A model generated the notes under the pieces. The model was not told where the DNA came from and ran no database searches. It worked only from the letters and a program-made list of their open reading frames with translations. Positions 25,087 to 34,913 of a DNA stretch of 64,000 bases are shown piece by piece. Source of the stretch: Lutimaribacter salitolerans (GTDB lineage Bacteria > Pseudomonadota > Alphaproteobacteria > Rhodobacterales > Rhodobacteraceae); NCBI RefSeq assembly GCF_042677865.1, contig NZ_JBHUDD010000008.1, forward strand, positions 12,354-76,353, written 5' to 3'. Both the position numbers and the translations under genes were made by a program. Each line of letters begins with the position of its first letter. The stretch's first letter is position 1.

Positions 25087-26475
25087 ATGCATATCGAGAA
25101 CCGCACCTTTGACGAATTGCAGCCCGGCGACAGCCGCGAATTGCGCCGCCTGTGCACACAGGACGATCTGCTGGTCTTTGCCAATGTCTCGGGCAACCAC
25201 AACCCCATGCATATCTACAACCTCGACGGCGACGGCGACGGCACGCCCGAGGCGGTGGCACCGGGCATGTTCGTGGGCGCGCTGGTTTCGGCGGTGATCG
25301 GCAATCTGCTGCCGGGGGCCGGCACGCTGTATCGCGCGCAAAGTCTTGTGTTCCACGCCCGCGCCCATGCCGACGACGAACTGGTCAGCCGTGTCACCGT
25401 CACCGACAAGAACGAATCCACCCATACCGTGACACTGGCGACCGAGGTGCGGCGCGTGTCCGACGACGCGCTGATCCTGTCCGGCGTGGCCGAGGTCGAG
25501 GCCCCGCGCCACAAGCTGAGCTACTCCAGCCACGACCTGCCGGGCCTGATCGTGCAGCGCCACCGCCATTTCGAAAAGCTGCTGAAACAGGCCGAGGGCC
25601 TGGCCCTCCTGATCACCGCTGTCGTCTGCCCCGAGGACCCCAACTCGCTGGGCGGCGCTCTGCTGGCGCGCGACCACACGCTGATCACGCCGATCCTTGT
25701 GGGCGATGCGGGCAAGATCGCCCTGACCGCGCAGGATATGGGCGCGGATCTGACCGGTGTCGAGATCATCGACATTCCCGATCACGCCGCCGCCGCGCGC
25801 CATGCCGTGGCCCTTGTGGGTCAGGGACGCGCGCAGGCGCTGATGAAGGGGCACCTGCACACAGATCAATTGCTGCGCGCGATCATCGACAAGTCCGCCG
25901 GCCTGCGCACCGGTCGCCGCCTGACCCATGCCTTCGTGATGGATGTGCCGGGGCTGGCGCATCCGTTGCTGGTGACAGATGCCGCCATCAACATCGCCCC
26001 CGACCTGAAAACCAAGGTCGACATCGTGCAGAATGCCATCGACCTCGCCCGCTCCATCGGGATCGAGCAGCCCAAGGTCGGCGTGCTGTCGGCGGTCGAA
26101 ACCGTCAACCCCGACCTGCCGTCGTCGATAGATGCCGCGCTGCTGTCCAAGATGGCCGAGCGCGGGCAGATCACCGGCGGGCTGGTCGATGGCCCGCTGG
26201 CAATGGATAACGCGGTGGATATCGCCGCTGCCCGCACCAAGGGGCTGACCTCGCCAGTTGCGGGCCGGGCCGAGGTGCTGGTGGTGCCCAACATCGATGC
26301 GGGCAACATGCTGGCCAAGCAACTGGCCTTCATCAGCCACGCCGAGGCGGCGGGGCTGGTGCTGGGCGCATCGGTGCCGATCATCCTGAATTCACGCTCG
26401 GACGACGACATGGCGCGGCTGGCGTCCTGCGCTGTGGCTGCCTTGCATCACCAGCGGCTGACCGGGGGCGCGTGA
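25087..26475 (+). CDS. MaoC-like hydratase fused to phosphate acetyl/butyryltransferase
   Basis: This 462-residue fusion has an N-terminal hot-dog MaoC dehydratase domain (1 to about 145; VFANVSGNHNPMHIYN carries the hydratase signature Asn and His) and a C-terminal phosphotransacylase domain (about 155-462; MKGHLHTDQLL, LTHAFVMDVPG, GPLAMDNAVDI). The second part exchanges acyl-CoA with phosphate to give acyl phosphate. With ackA immediately behind, the pair can turn an acyl-CoA into the free acid plus ATP. The fused hydratase suggests unsaturated or hydroxyacyl-CoA substrates. Confidence 0.92.
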   Translation: MHIENRTFDELQPGDSRELRRLCTQDDLLVFANVSGNHNPMHIYNLDGDGDGTPEAVAPGMFVGALVSAVIGNLLPGAGTLYRAQSLVFHARAHADDELVSRVTVTDKNESTHTVTLATEVRRVSDDALILSGVAEVEAPRHKLSYSSHDLPGLIVQRHRHFEKLLKQAEGLALLITAVVCPEDPNSLGGALLARDHTLITPILVGDAGKIALTAQDMGADLTGVEIIDIPDHAAAARHAVALVGQGRAQALMKGHLHTDQLLRAIIDKSAGLRTGRRLTHAFVMDVPGLAHPLLVTDAAINIAPDLKTKVDIVQNAIDLARSIGIEQPKVGVLSAVETVNPDLPSSIDAALLSKMAERGQITGGLVDGPLAMDNAVDIAAARTKGLTSPVAGRAEVLVVPNIDAGNMLAKQLAFISHAEAAGLVLGASVPIILNSRSDDDMARLASCAVAALHHQRLTGGA

Positions 26476-27647
26476 TGGCGCATGTGCTGGTTCTGAACGC
26501 GGGTTCATCCTCGCTCAAGTTCGGGCTGTTCACCGCGCAGGCCGAGCCGGAGCCGCTGGCAACCGGACTGGTCGACCGCATCGGCGGCGCGGCGCGTCTG
26601 GTGCTGAAGGATGCACAGGGCAAGCCGCTGCACGATGCCGACCTGCCGTCCGATCAGGCGCGCGACCACCACGGCGCCTTGCAGGCCGCGCTGGCGCAGA
26701 TCGAGGCACGCTTTGCCGATGCGCAGGTGCAGGCGGTGGGGCACCGGATTGTCCATGGCGGGCAGCACTTTGCCGATCCGGTCGAGCTGACCCCGGATGT
26801 GATGACCAAACTGCACACGCTGGTGCCCTTCGCGCCGCTGCACCAGCCCCACAATCTGGCGGGGGTGCAGGCGGCGATGGCCGAATTTCCGCAGGCGCGG
26901 CAGGTGGCCTGCTTCGACACCGCCTTTCACCGCAGCCACCCGTTTGTGAACGATACCTTCGCCCTGCCGCGCAGCTATTATGACAAGGGCGTGCGCCGAT
27001 ATGGCTTTCACGGGCTCAGCTATGACTACATCTCGGGCAGGCTGGCACAGATGGCCCCGTCGATCCATGCGGGTCGGGTGGTGGTGGCGCATCTGGGCAA
27101 CGGCGCGTCGATGTGCGGGATGCTGGCAGGCCGCTCGCTGGCCTCGACCATGGGGTTTTCCGCGCTCGACGGTCTGCCCATGGGCACCCGCTCGGGGCAG
27201 CTTGACCCCGGTGTGATGCTGTACATGTTGCAGCAGGAGGGGCTGGGCGCGTCTGACATCTCGGACCTGCTGTACAAGCGATCCGGCCTGCTGGGGCTGT
27301 CGGGGGTCAGCCACGACATGCGCACGCTTCTGGCCTCGGATGATCCGCATGCCGGGCAGGCGATCGACTATTTCACCTTTCGCATCCGGCGCGAACTGGG
27401 GGCCATGGCCGCCGCGCTTGAGGGGCTGGATGCGGTCGTGTTTACCGGCGGAATCGGCGAAAACGCCGCTCCCATCCGCCACGCCGTCTGCACCGGCATG
27501 CGCTGGATCGGGATCGACCTGGACGAGGCCGCCAATGCCGCCAATGCCACGGTGATCAGCACCGGTCACAGCCGCGTTCGCGTCATGGTCATCCCAACGA
27601 ACGAAGAGCTGATCATCGCCCGCGCCGCGGCTGCCAACCCTGCTTGA
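26475..27647 (+). CDS. ackA: acetate kinase
   Basis: This 390-residue ASKHA-fold kinase transfers phosphate between acyl phosphate and ADP. Motifs are VLNAGSSSLKFGLF at the start, YGFHGLSY, GNGASMCG, MGTRSGQLDPGV and FTGGIGENAA. The ATG at 26475 overlaps the upstream stop as TGATG, so translation is coupled to the MaoC-Pta gene; a GTG three bases earlier is also in frame. Acetate is the default substrate, though the partner suggests a wider range, such as propionate or butyrate. Confidence 0.95.
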   Translation: MAHVLVLNAGSSSLKFGLFTAQAEPEPLATGLVDRIGGAARLVLKDAQGKPLHDADLPSDQARDHHGALQAALAQIEARFADAQVQAVGHRIVHGGQHFADPVELTPDVMTKLHTLVPFAPLHQPHNLAGVQAAMAEFPQARQVACFDTAFHRSHPFVNDTFALPRSYYDKGVRRYGFHGLSYDYISGRLAQMAPSIHAGRVVVAHLGNGASMCGMLAGRSLASTMGFSALDGLPMGTRSGQLDPGVMLYMLQQEGLGASDISDLLYKRSGLLGLSGVSHDMRTLLASDDPHAGQAIDYFTFRIRRELGAMAAALEGLDAVVFTGGIGENAAPIRHAVCTGMRWIGIDLDEAANAANATVISTGHSRVRVMVIPTNEELIIARAAAANPA

Positions 27648-27674
27648 CAGCCCGGATACAGGCGCGGCGCAACC

Positions 27675-30600
27675 TCAGTAATCGCGCTCGAAGTACACCC
27701 CGATCCCGGTGTCGCCGTCCGACCGCAACCGGCCGCGTACCGTCACGCTTGGACTGACCTCGAGGTTCAGGTTGATCTCGGTCTCGCCCGTGCCATTCAC
27801 CACCACGTCGGAATAGATGTTTTCCGACAGGTACTTGCCCGCACGCGCCTGCACCGTGCCATCCGCATCCGTGCTGACATCCAGATCGTCCAGCGACAGC
27901 GATTCCCGCAGCTGCCCGGTGAGCCCGGCCCCGCCACGCCCCGACAGGGTGCGCAGCGCGTTGGCCAGCCGCAGCGCCTGCAACGGCGAGATCTCGGTAA
28001 GGTCGCGCCCGAACAGCAGCAGCGACAGGATCTCGTCCTCGGGCAGGCTGGGCACCGAACTCAGCAGAAGTTCCGGGGCGCTGGCCAGCCCTTCCAGCCC
28101 CAGGGTGACACTTGCATTCGTGGTCTGGGTGGTGGCCGAGAACCGCAGATAGGGATCGAAACTGCCTTGCAGGTTCACGAAACCCTCGTCCAGCACCAGC
28201 CGTTGACCCAGGATGTCAAACCGCCCACGGACCAGTTCGAACCGGCCCTGCGGCACCAGATCGGCGGTGGTGCCCAGCAGCCGCAACTGCCCGCCCAGTT
28301 CCGCATCCAGACCCCGCCCGCGCACGAAGATGCGCGAGGGCGCGCGGATCGTCAGGTCGATCGGAAAGGCGGGCCCGCGCGCCGCGCGCCGCCCGTCGCC
28401 CGGTTGTTCGACCAGCCCCGCCCATTGCCGCACGCGCCGGACCTCGGCGGGTTCGTTGACATGGCGCAGCCCCGGCAGATCGGCAAAGCTGGCCCCGGAC
28501 GAGGCCGGAATCCGCAGTTCCGCCGGGCCAAGGTCGATCACCCCGGCGATCCGCGCCCCACCGGTCAACGGCCCGCGCAGAGTTATTGTGCCATCGGCGG
28601 TCGTCTCGAACAGCCGCGCCTGACGCAGGCCCAGATTCTGGGCCTGCACCGCCAGATCGGCGTTGAAGGGCGCGCTCAGCCCGGTGGTGCCCGTCACCTG
28701 CAGGCGCCCGCCCGAGGATACGTTTGTGCCGGCCTCAATCCGCGCCTGCCCCCCGGACAGGTCGATACGTGCATTGATCGCTTCCAGCGCCAGCGCCAGA
28801 TTGGGCAGGGCAAACCGTGCATCCGACGTCTCTATCCGCCCCGACAGTGACGACAGCGCCAGCGGCCCCGACAGCCGCAGGTCATAGGTCGCGATGCCAT
28901 TGACCGCGCGCGGGCTCAGCCGCGCATTGGCCAGCGCCAGCGGCACGCGCCCGTTCAGCGCCAGATCGGCACGGCTGAAATCGGCGGCCAGCGTGCCGCT
29001 TGTCGCCAGCGTCGTGCCGCCCGATGCCGTGCCGTCCACATCCACCCGCCAGGTGCCGTTGTCACGCCGCGCCGTGCCTTCGATCGTCACCGGCCCGGAC
29101 AGTTCGGGGGCCAGCAGCCCACCGTTGCGCAGGCGCAGGCTGGCGGTCAGGCTGTCACCCTGCGGGCCGCTTGTGCCATCCACCTGCCCGCTCAGTTCGG
29201 GCAGGGACAGGCGCGCGTTCTCGACCGTCACCCGGCCTTCGGCATTGCGCGTGACGCGTGTGGTCAACTGGCCTTCGCCGCGCAGGATGCTGTCGGCAAT
29301 CGGCAGGTTGATCGACGGGCTTTGCGTGCGCAGCGTCAGATCGACAGATCCGGCAAGCTCTTCGATCGCCAGCGAAATATCCGCATCCGCCGCAATGGAC
29401 CCGCCCAGCCGCCGGCCCGCCAGTGTCGAATAGGCCGACAGCGCGCCCACCTGCGCGCGAAGCTGCCCGGCCAGTTGCGCGGCGCTGTCCAGATCGGTGA
29501 GACGGCCTTGCCAGTTCACCTCGGTCTGCCCCGGCAGGGTGGCATCAGCAGTCAGGTCCCATTCGGTATCGGTGCCACTGCCCTGCGCCGTCAGGCTGGC
29601 CGGCCCTTCAAGGCCCGGCGCGACCATCGAAACCTCGGCCAGACGCGCGTTCAGATCAAAGCTGCCACCCTCGTCGCCGACCCGTCCGTCTCCCGTGATC
29701 GTGGCGTGATCGGTGGTGATGTTCAGTCGATCGACCTGCACACCCGAAGCGTCGCGCTGTACGCGTGCCTCCAGCCGCCCGTTCCCCGCCAGCAGAGGAT
29801 CAACCTGCGGCTGGTCCAGCGCCAGATCGGTCGTATCCGCCTCCAGATCAACCCGCCCGGTCATGTCCGACAGCGCCAGCGCCACATCGGCGCGGGCAGT
29901 GATGGCCCCGCCAAGATCGCGCCCCACCAGCGAGGAAAAGTCCGACAGTGCGCCCAGTTGCACGCGCGCCTCGCCCGCCAGTCGCGGGGCGCTGTCCAGA
30001 TCGCTCAGCTGTCCCTGCCAGTTCAGCGCGGCCTGCCCCGGCAGGCTGGCCTCGGCGATCAGGTCAACCGTTGCATAGGTGCCGCTGCCCTGTGCCGTCA
30101 GCGTGGCCGGCCCCTGCAGTTCGGGCGCAACCAGCGCGACATCATCCACGCGCGTGTCCAGGCCGAATTCGACATCCTCCTCGCGCAGCTCTGCGTCGCC
30201 GGTGATGGTGGCGTGATCGGTGGCGATGCGCAGCCCTTCGACGCGGGTGCCCGTCGTCCCGCGCACCACGCGCAGCGACAGTTGCCCCTCGCCCGCCAGC
30301 AGCGGGTCGACCTGCGGCTGATCCAGCGCCAAATCAGTGGTGCCGCCGTCGAACCGCAGGTCCACCAGCCCCGACACCGGGGCCAGATCGCCGGTGACGG
30401 CCAGCCGTGCAGCCCCTGTCAGCGGCACCCCGGCCAAGGGGGCAAAGCGCGACAGATCCTGCGCCGCCAGCGTCATGTCGACATCGGCCAGCAGGTCCAG
30501 GCCTTCCTCTGGCTGGTCCAGCGTCACCGCGCCGGTCAACCCGTAATCAGCCCCGCTCAGATCGATCTCGGACAGGCGCAGCGGGCTGCCATCGGTCCAG

Positions 30601-31952
30601 TCAAACGCCATCCGCCCCGACAGCGCATCGCCCACGGCGGTCGAAAGACGCGGGTCGGGCAGATAGATCCCGTCGACACTTACCTGCAACTGGCCATCCA
30701 CCGCGCCGTCGTCGGTGCCCTGCGGAATGATGATCCGGCCGCCCGCGTTAAGCGCCAGCGAGTCCAGCGCGGTGCCGTCGGCCTGCACCACCTGCCGTGC
30801 CTCGGTGCGGAATTCCCATGCGTCATCCGCCGCACGGTCGTATTGCAGCGACAGGTCGGCGCTGGCCAGTTCGGTGCCCCCCTCGCCCAGCGGCACGCGC
30901 ACCGGGTCGCCGTCAGGGTCGACAATCTGGCCGGTCAGGTCCAGCAGCCGGGGCCAGCCATCGGCCCCGATCGCCCCGCTGCCAGTCAGCGTGATGCTGC
31001 GGGCGCGCAGATCCAGCGATTCAAGCACCTGTTCGCCATCGGGGAACGTCGCCGCGCGCAGGCTCAGCGCGATGTCAGGCCCAAAGAAAGGGCGGTACTG
31101 CGGGGCAAACACCGGCGCGATATCCCCGCCCACATCGGCGTTGACGCGGCGCGTCGTGCCGTCCTCATCGGTCTCGGTTGCCAAGGTGACGGTGCCGGCC
31201 AGCCGGTCCTCGCCATCCGTGGCAAGGCGGATATCGGCCTGAAAGTCATCGATCGGATCGTTGCCGGTGACCTGTAACAGGATCGCGGGCTGGCCCGGCA
31301 GGTCCAGCAGGTTGGCCACGATGCCATCTTCGCCCTCTTCCACCCGCAGGTCCAGCGCCAGGTCGCGGCTGGCATTGTCATAGCTGCCGGTCAGCGCGAT
31401 CTCGCCCTGCCTGTCATCGATCCGCTCGAGGCTCAGCTCGGCCGTGCCGCTGCCGCCGGACAGCTGGCCGGTGCCCGCCAGCCGCATGACCGCATCCTGA
31501 CCCAGAAGGTCTGCCCCCAGTTCGACACGGTCCAGCGCCAGGTTGCCGATATTGATCGCCACTGGCAGGTCAGGCAGGGAAAAGGCGCTGCCGCTGGCCG
31601 CGGGTGCCGGGGCCTCGGGGTCGGCGATGGGCGCGCGCGGGATGATCAGCGCCTCGGCCGAAAGCTCGGCCACCTCCAGCCGCCCCGCCAGCAAAGCTCC
31701 GCGGTTCCAGTCCAGAACGGCCCCGCGCAGGGTCAGCCACACGCCCTCGCTGTCGGCGATGGTCAGCTCGTCGATCGTGGCGCGGCCCGAAAGGGCACCG
31801 GAAAAGCCAACGATGCGAATATCGCGCCCGGTGGCCGACAGGTTGTCCTCAAGAAACGCCTGCAGGATGCCCCGGTCGCGCTCGGAGTTCTGTGCCAGCG
31901 CCGGCATGGGCAAAAGCCAGGCTGCCAGCATCATCACGGCGACCACGCGCAT
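27675..31952 (-). CDS. tamB: translocation and assembly module protein TamB
   Basis: This very large protein, about 1,425 residues, spans the periplasm and helps insert outer-membrane proteins or move lipids with TamA. It has an N-terminal signal-anchor (MRVVAVMMLAAWLLPMPALA), a long run of beta-strand repeats, and the C-terminal TamB/DUF490 domain ending GDTGIGVYFERDY. Two consecutive stretches of about 169 residues are near copies (see the repeat entry). The ATG at 31952 is used here; a TTG at 31973 would overlap the tamA stop by 4 bp and is a real alternative. Confidence 0.92.
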   Translation of the reverse strand: MRVVAVMMLAAWLLPMPALAQNSERDRGILQAFLEDNLSATGRDIRIVGFSGALSGRATIDELTIADSEGVWLTLRGAVLDWNRGALLAGRLEVAELSAEALIIPRAPIADPEAPAPAASGSAFSLPDLPVAINIGNLALDRVELGADLLGQDAVMRLAGTGQLSGGSGTAELSLERIDDRQGEIALTGSYDNASRDLALDLRVEEGEDGIVANLLDLPGQPAILLQVTGNDPIDDFQADIRLATDGEDRLAGTVTLATETDEDGTTRRVNADVGGDIAPVFAPQYRPFFGPDIALSLRAATFPDGEQVLESLDLRARSITLTGSGAIGADGWPRLLDLTGQIVDPDGDPVRVPLGEGGTELASADLSLQYDRAADDAWEFRTEARQVVQADGTALDSLALNAGGRIIIPQGTDDGAVDGQLQVSVDGIYLPDPRLSTAVGDALSGRMAFDWTDGSPLRLSEIDLSGADYGLTGAVTLDQPEEGLDLLADVDMTLAAQDLSRFAPLAGVPLTGAARLAVTGDLAPVSGLVDLRFDGGTTDLALDQPQVDPLLAGEGQLSLRVVRGTTGTRVEGLRIATDHATITGDAELREEDVEFGLDTRVDDVALVAPELQGPATLTAQGSGTYATVDLIAEASLPGQAALNWQGQLSDLDSAPRLAGEARVQLGALSDFSSLVGRDLGGAITARADVALALSDMTGRVDLEADTTDLALDQPQVDPLLAGNGRLEARVQRDASGVQVDRLNITTDHATITGDGRVGDEGGSFDLNARLAEVSMVAPGLEGPASLTAQGSGTDTEWDLTADATLPGQTEVNWQGRLTDLDSAAQLAGQLRAQVGALSAYSTLAGRRLGGSIAADADISLAIEELAGSVDLTLRTQSPSINLPIADSILRGEGQLTTRVTRNAEGRVTVENARLSLPELSGQVDGTSGPQGDSLTASLRLRNGGLLAPELSGPVTIEGTARRDNGTWRVDVDGTASGGTTLATSGTLAADFSRADLALNGRVPLALANARLSPRAVNGIATYDLRLSGPLALSSLSGRIETSDARFALPNLALALEAINARIDLSGGQARIEAGTNVSSGGRLQVTGTTGLSAPFNADLAVQAQNLGLRQARLFETTADGTITLRGPLTGGARIAGVIDLGPAELRIPASSGASFADLPGLRHVNEPAEVRRVRQWAGLVEQPGDGRRAARGPAFPIDLTIRAPSRIFVRGRGLDAELGGQLRLLGTTADLVPQGRFELVRGRFDILGQRLVLDEGFVNLQGSFDPYLRFSATTQTTNASVTLGLEGLASAPELLLSSVPSLPEDEILSLLLFGRDLTEISPLQALRLANALRTLSGRGGAGLTGQLRESLSLDDLDVSTDADGTVQARAGKYLSENIYSDVVVNGTGETEINLNLEVSPSVTVRGRLRSDGDTGIGVYFERDY
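29370..30340 (-). repeat. two tandem ~507-bp coding repeats inside tamB
   Basis: The block beginning TDLALDQPQVDPLLAG (coding near 30335-30300) recurs exactly 507 bp, or 169 codons, further on (near 29828-29793). Each block continues through TDHATITGD, GPATLTAQGSGT or GPASLTAQGSGT, LPGQ...NWQG, a LDSA segment and GALS..S.L.GR.LGG. The outer limits are approximate. The order is clearly duplication, not chance. Confidence 0.8.
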
Positions 31953-31969
31953 ATATGCCAGCGCCCAGG

Positions 31970-33799
31970 TCAAAACGACTGTCCGATGCCGATGTAGATT
32001 TGCACGCCGTCCCCGGTACTGCCCGACACGGGGGCCGCCACATCCAGCCGGATCGGCCCCACGACCGTGTCATAGCGCAGGCCAAGCCCGGCGCCGGCGT
32101 GCCAGTCGCCCGATCCATCGAAAAACGCCTCGGAGCCGACATAGCCGGCATCGACAAAGCCCACGGCGCTGAAATCACCGCGCACCTTGGCGCGCAGTTC
32201 ACCCGACAGACCGACAAAGCTGCGTCCGCCGGATTTCAGGCCGCCAGTGGTCACACCAAGCGACTGATAGGGCTGGCCCCGCACCGTGCCGCCGCCGCCC
32301 GAATAGAACAGGAACCGTGGTGGCGTCCTGTCCAGCGCGGCCCCCAGCAGCGATCCAACCTGTGCCCGACCCGCCAGAACGAACCGTGCGTCATCATCCA
32401 GAGCGCGATAGGCGCGACCGTCCAGCATCAGGCGCCCGCCGGAATCGGCGCCCTCGATGCCTATGAAAGGCGTGATGTCGGCACGCAGAAAGCTGCCGCT
32501 TGTGGGGTTCAGGATTTCGTCGCGGCGGTCCCACGTCAGGGAAACAGGCAAGGTGAACAGCGTGAAGTCGCGGGTGCCGAAGGCGTCGGTGGTATCCTCG
32601 GTCTCAAGCCCCAGACCGACCTCGACCTCCAGCGTGTCGGAAAAGATCCGATGCGCGCCGACAATGATGCTGGCGCGGTCGGTTTCGAACTCGGGTTCGT
32701 CCAGACGCTCGACCAGGCCCTGAAACCAGAAACTGGTGTCGGGGCCATAGCTGGCAGGGCGTTCGCCGCGCACGCTCAGGCGATAGTTGGTGCCGCCGCG
32801 TTGCCCGCCGATGCCTGACACCTCGCCTTCGACGCGCAACCGTTCTGCCCCGCCCAACAGGTTGCGATGCATCCAGAAACCCGACAGGCGCAGCCCTTCA
32901 AAGCTGCTGATCTCGGCCCCGGCCCCGATGCGGCGGGGGGCCTCGTCGACCAGTTGCGCGGTGACATCCATGCGGTTGTCGGGCGGCACGATCGTGCCTT
33001 CCTCCAGCTGAACCGAGCGGAACGCCCCGGTGCGGCGCAACCGCTGGGCCGACAGGCGCAGCGCCTCGGGCGAAAACACCTCGCCCTCGGGCAGGCCCGC
33101 GATCTTGCGCACGCGGCGCGGGGTGACGGCACTGCCGGGGGCCACCTGCAGACTGCCAAAGCGCACCAGCGGGCCGGGGGCCAAGTCCACCTGCGCATCC
33201 AGACGGTTCGCGGCGTGATCGGCGGTGATCTGCTGGCCCGCAACCTCGGCGCGGGCATGGCCGGCTTCGCGCCAGCCCTCGACCGCGCCCTGCGTGGCAT
33301 CGCGCAGAACGGTGGCGCGGGCACGCTGGCCGGTGGCGAACGCGGTCGGCAGGGCATGGTCGGGGGCAAGTGGCGCTATGCGGGTGGTGCCGAACCGGAA
33401 GGGCCGGCCCGGATCGACCGACACGGCGATGGTGCTGATCTGCTCAGGCGTGTCCAGTGGCGGGATCAACGCGGCCTCGCGCCCGTCGATCAGGATCGAG
33501 ACCCGGCCGCTGTAATAGCCGTTGGCATACAGCGTCTCGACAAGGCGGTTGTAGTCTGACAGCGCCGCCGACAACAGGTCCTGTGGTTCGGTCGTGCCCT
33601 CGGCCTGTGCGCTGCGCAGGATCGAGGCGGTGTTCAACTCGGGCTCCAGCGTCTCGGCGGCTGGGCCGGTCACCGAAAGGTCCAGACTGTCGAGCGCCAG
33701 GACGGGCGACCACGCCCCGATTGCCAGACTTGCCGACACAGCCAGGGGTGAAAGGCGCAGGTAGCCCAAGATGCGACCCTTTCCGATACGAAAGCACAT
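31970..33799 (-). CDS. tamA: outer-membrane assembly protein TamA
   Basis: This 609-residue BamA/Omp85-family protein has an N-terminal signal peptide, POTRA-like modules across roughly residues 45-270, and a C-terminal 16-strand barrel. The barrel ends in GVQIYIGIGQSF with the usual terminal Phe. The conserved barrel segments LTWDRRDEILNPTSGSFLRA and GGGTVRGQPYQSLG (the latter holding the RG-x-G lid motif) are clear. It is upstream of tamB and coupled to it. The ATG at 33799 is preferred to an in-frame TTG at 33805. Confidence 0.93.
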   Translation of the reverse strand: MCFRIGKGRILGYLRLSPLAVSASLAIGAWSPVLALDSLDLSVTGPAAETLEPELNTASILRSAQAEGTTEPQDLLSAALSDYNRLVETLYANGYYSGRVSILIDGREAALIPPLDTPEQISTIAVSVDPGRPFRFGTTRIAPLAPDHALPTAFATGQRARATVLRDATQGAVEGWREAGHARAEVAGQQITADHAANRLDAQVDLAPGPLVRFGSLQVAPGSAVTPRRVRKIAGLPEGEVFSPEALRLSAQRLRRTGAFRSVQLEEGTIVPPDNRMDVTAQLVDEAPRRIGAGAEISSFEGLRLSGFWMHRNLLGGAERLRVEGEVSGIGGQRGGTNYRLSVRGERPASYGPDTSFWFQGLVERLDEPEFETDRASIIVGAHRIFSDTLEVEVGLGLETEDTTDAFGTRDFTLFTLPVSLTWDRRDEILNPTSGSFLRADITPFIGIEGADSGGRLMLDGRAYRALDDDARFVLAGRAQVGSLLGAALDRTPPRFLFYSGGGGTVRGQPYQSLGVTTGGLKSGGRSFVGLSGELRAKVRGDFSAVGFVDAGYVGSEAFFDGSGDWHAGAGLGLRYDTVVGPIRLDVAAPVSGSTGDGVQIYIGIGQSF

Positions 33800-33896
33800 A
33801 TCCAACAGTCATAGAAGCTTACCGCCGCGAGGGCCATGCGGATTTGGCCAATCGGCGGAAAACTGTTGATGACTTTATCGCGAGATCGCGGCCTTG

Positions 33897-34826
33897 TCAG
33901 GGCAACAGGTACAGCCAGACCCAGATCGTGCCGATCGACAGGGCGGTGGCGAGCAGGATCGATGATGCGGCGACGCGGCGGGCGCGGCCATACATGTTGG
34001 CAAAGACATAGGCGTTGATCCCCGGTGCCATCGCCGCAGTCAGGATGGCCGAGCGAAATGCCTCGGTCGGCAGTTTGTACAGCGTGCCCATCATCCAGGT
34101 GACGCTGGGATGCAGGATCAGCGACACCGCGCAGACATAGGCGATGATGCGGAAGTCCCCGTCAGGGCGATAGCGGTACAAGACGCCGCCCATTCCGAAC
34201 AGCGCGCAGGGGATGGCCGCGCGCACCAGCATGTCCACCGCGTCGTTGAGGATTTGCGGCACCGGTGCACCGCTCAGGTTGACGGCAAAGCCCAGCAGGA
34301 TGCCGATCACCAGCGCGTTGCGGAACATCGCGCGCGCCACCTTGGCAGGCAGGGCGCGGGCGGGCGTGCCGCGGGCGCGGGCAATCTCCATCGCGGTAAT
34401 GCCCAGACCATAGCAGAACGGCGAATGGATGGCGACAATGGCATAGTTGGACTGCAATGCATCTGTGCCATAGGCGCGTTCGGTCATCGCCAGACCCAGC
34501 ATCAGCGAATTGGCGAACAGGCAGGCAAAGCCGATCGCCACCGCATCCTCCCAGTCGCGGCCGAACAGATAGCGCCCGCCCAGCAAGCCAACGGCAAAGC
34601 CCGTGGTCGACCCGGCATAGAAGCTGACCAGCAGCGCCAGGTCGAAATTCTGCCCCAGATCCAGCGTCGAGATGGCGCGGAACAACAGCGCCGGAATGGC
34701 GAAATTCTGGGTGAAAGCCATCAGGCCATCCACGCCGCCCTCGGAAAACCAGCCGCGCCAGACGGCGACATAGCCGAACCCGATCACGGCAAAGACCGGC
34801 AGGATGACATCAAGCAGCGCCTGCAT
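33897..34826 (-). CDS. AEC-family transporter
   Basis: This 309-residue protein has about ten membrane helices and the AEC (auxin efflux carrier) pattern: DVILPVFAVIGFGYVAVWRG at the start, FAIPALLFRAI, and GINAYVFANMYG near residue 267. AEC members export organic acids or other metabolites, and the substrate here is unknown. It is expressed in the same direction as the genes on both sides, with spacers near 90 bp, so a shared transcript is possible. Confidence 0.88.
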   Translation of the reverse strand: MQALLDVILPVFAVIGFGYVAVWRGWFSEGGVDGLMAFTQNFAIPALLFRAISTLDLGQNFDLALLVSFYAGSTTGFAVGLLGGRYLFGRDWEDAVAIGFACLFANSLMLGLAMTERAYGTDALQSNYAIVAIHSPFCYGLGITAMEIARARGTPARALPAKVARAMFRNALVIGILLGFAVNLSGAPVPQILNDAVDMLVRAAIPCALFGMGGVLYRYRPDGDFRIIAYVCAVSLILHPSVTWMMGTLYKLPTEAFRSAILTAAMAPGINAYVFANMYGRARRVAASSILLATALSIGTIWVWLYLLP

Positions 34827-34913
34827 TACCGGGCCTTTTCACGGGTTGAGAGTGCGGGATGCCTCCGGCGGGAGTTTATCCGGCAAGATGAAGTTCGGAC
34901 CGGGCGCAAACAG

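Noticed and set aside
29322..31277. A 651-codon plus-strand frame across tamB
   Set aside because: It is antisense to tamB, has Arg/Gln/His-rich composition typical of shadow frames in GC-rich DNA, and has no domain.
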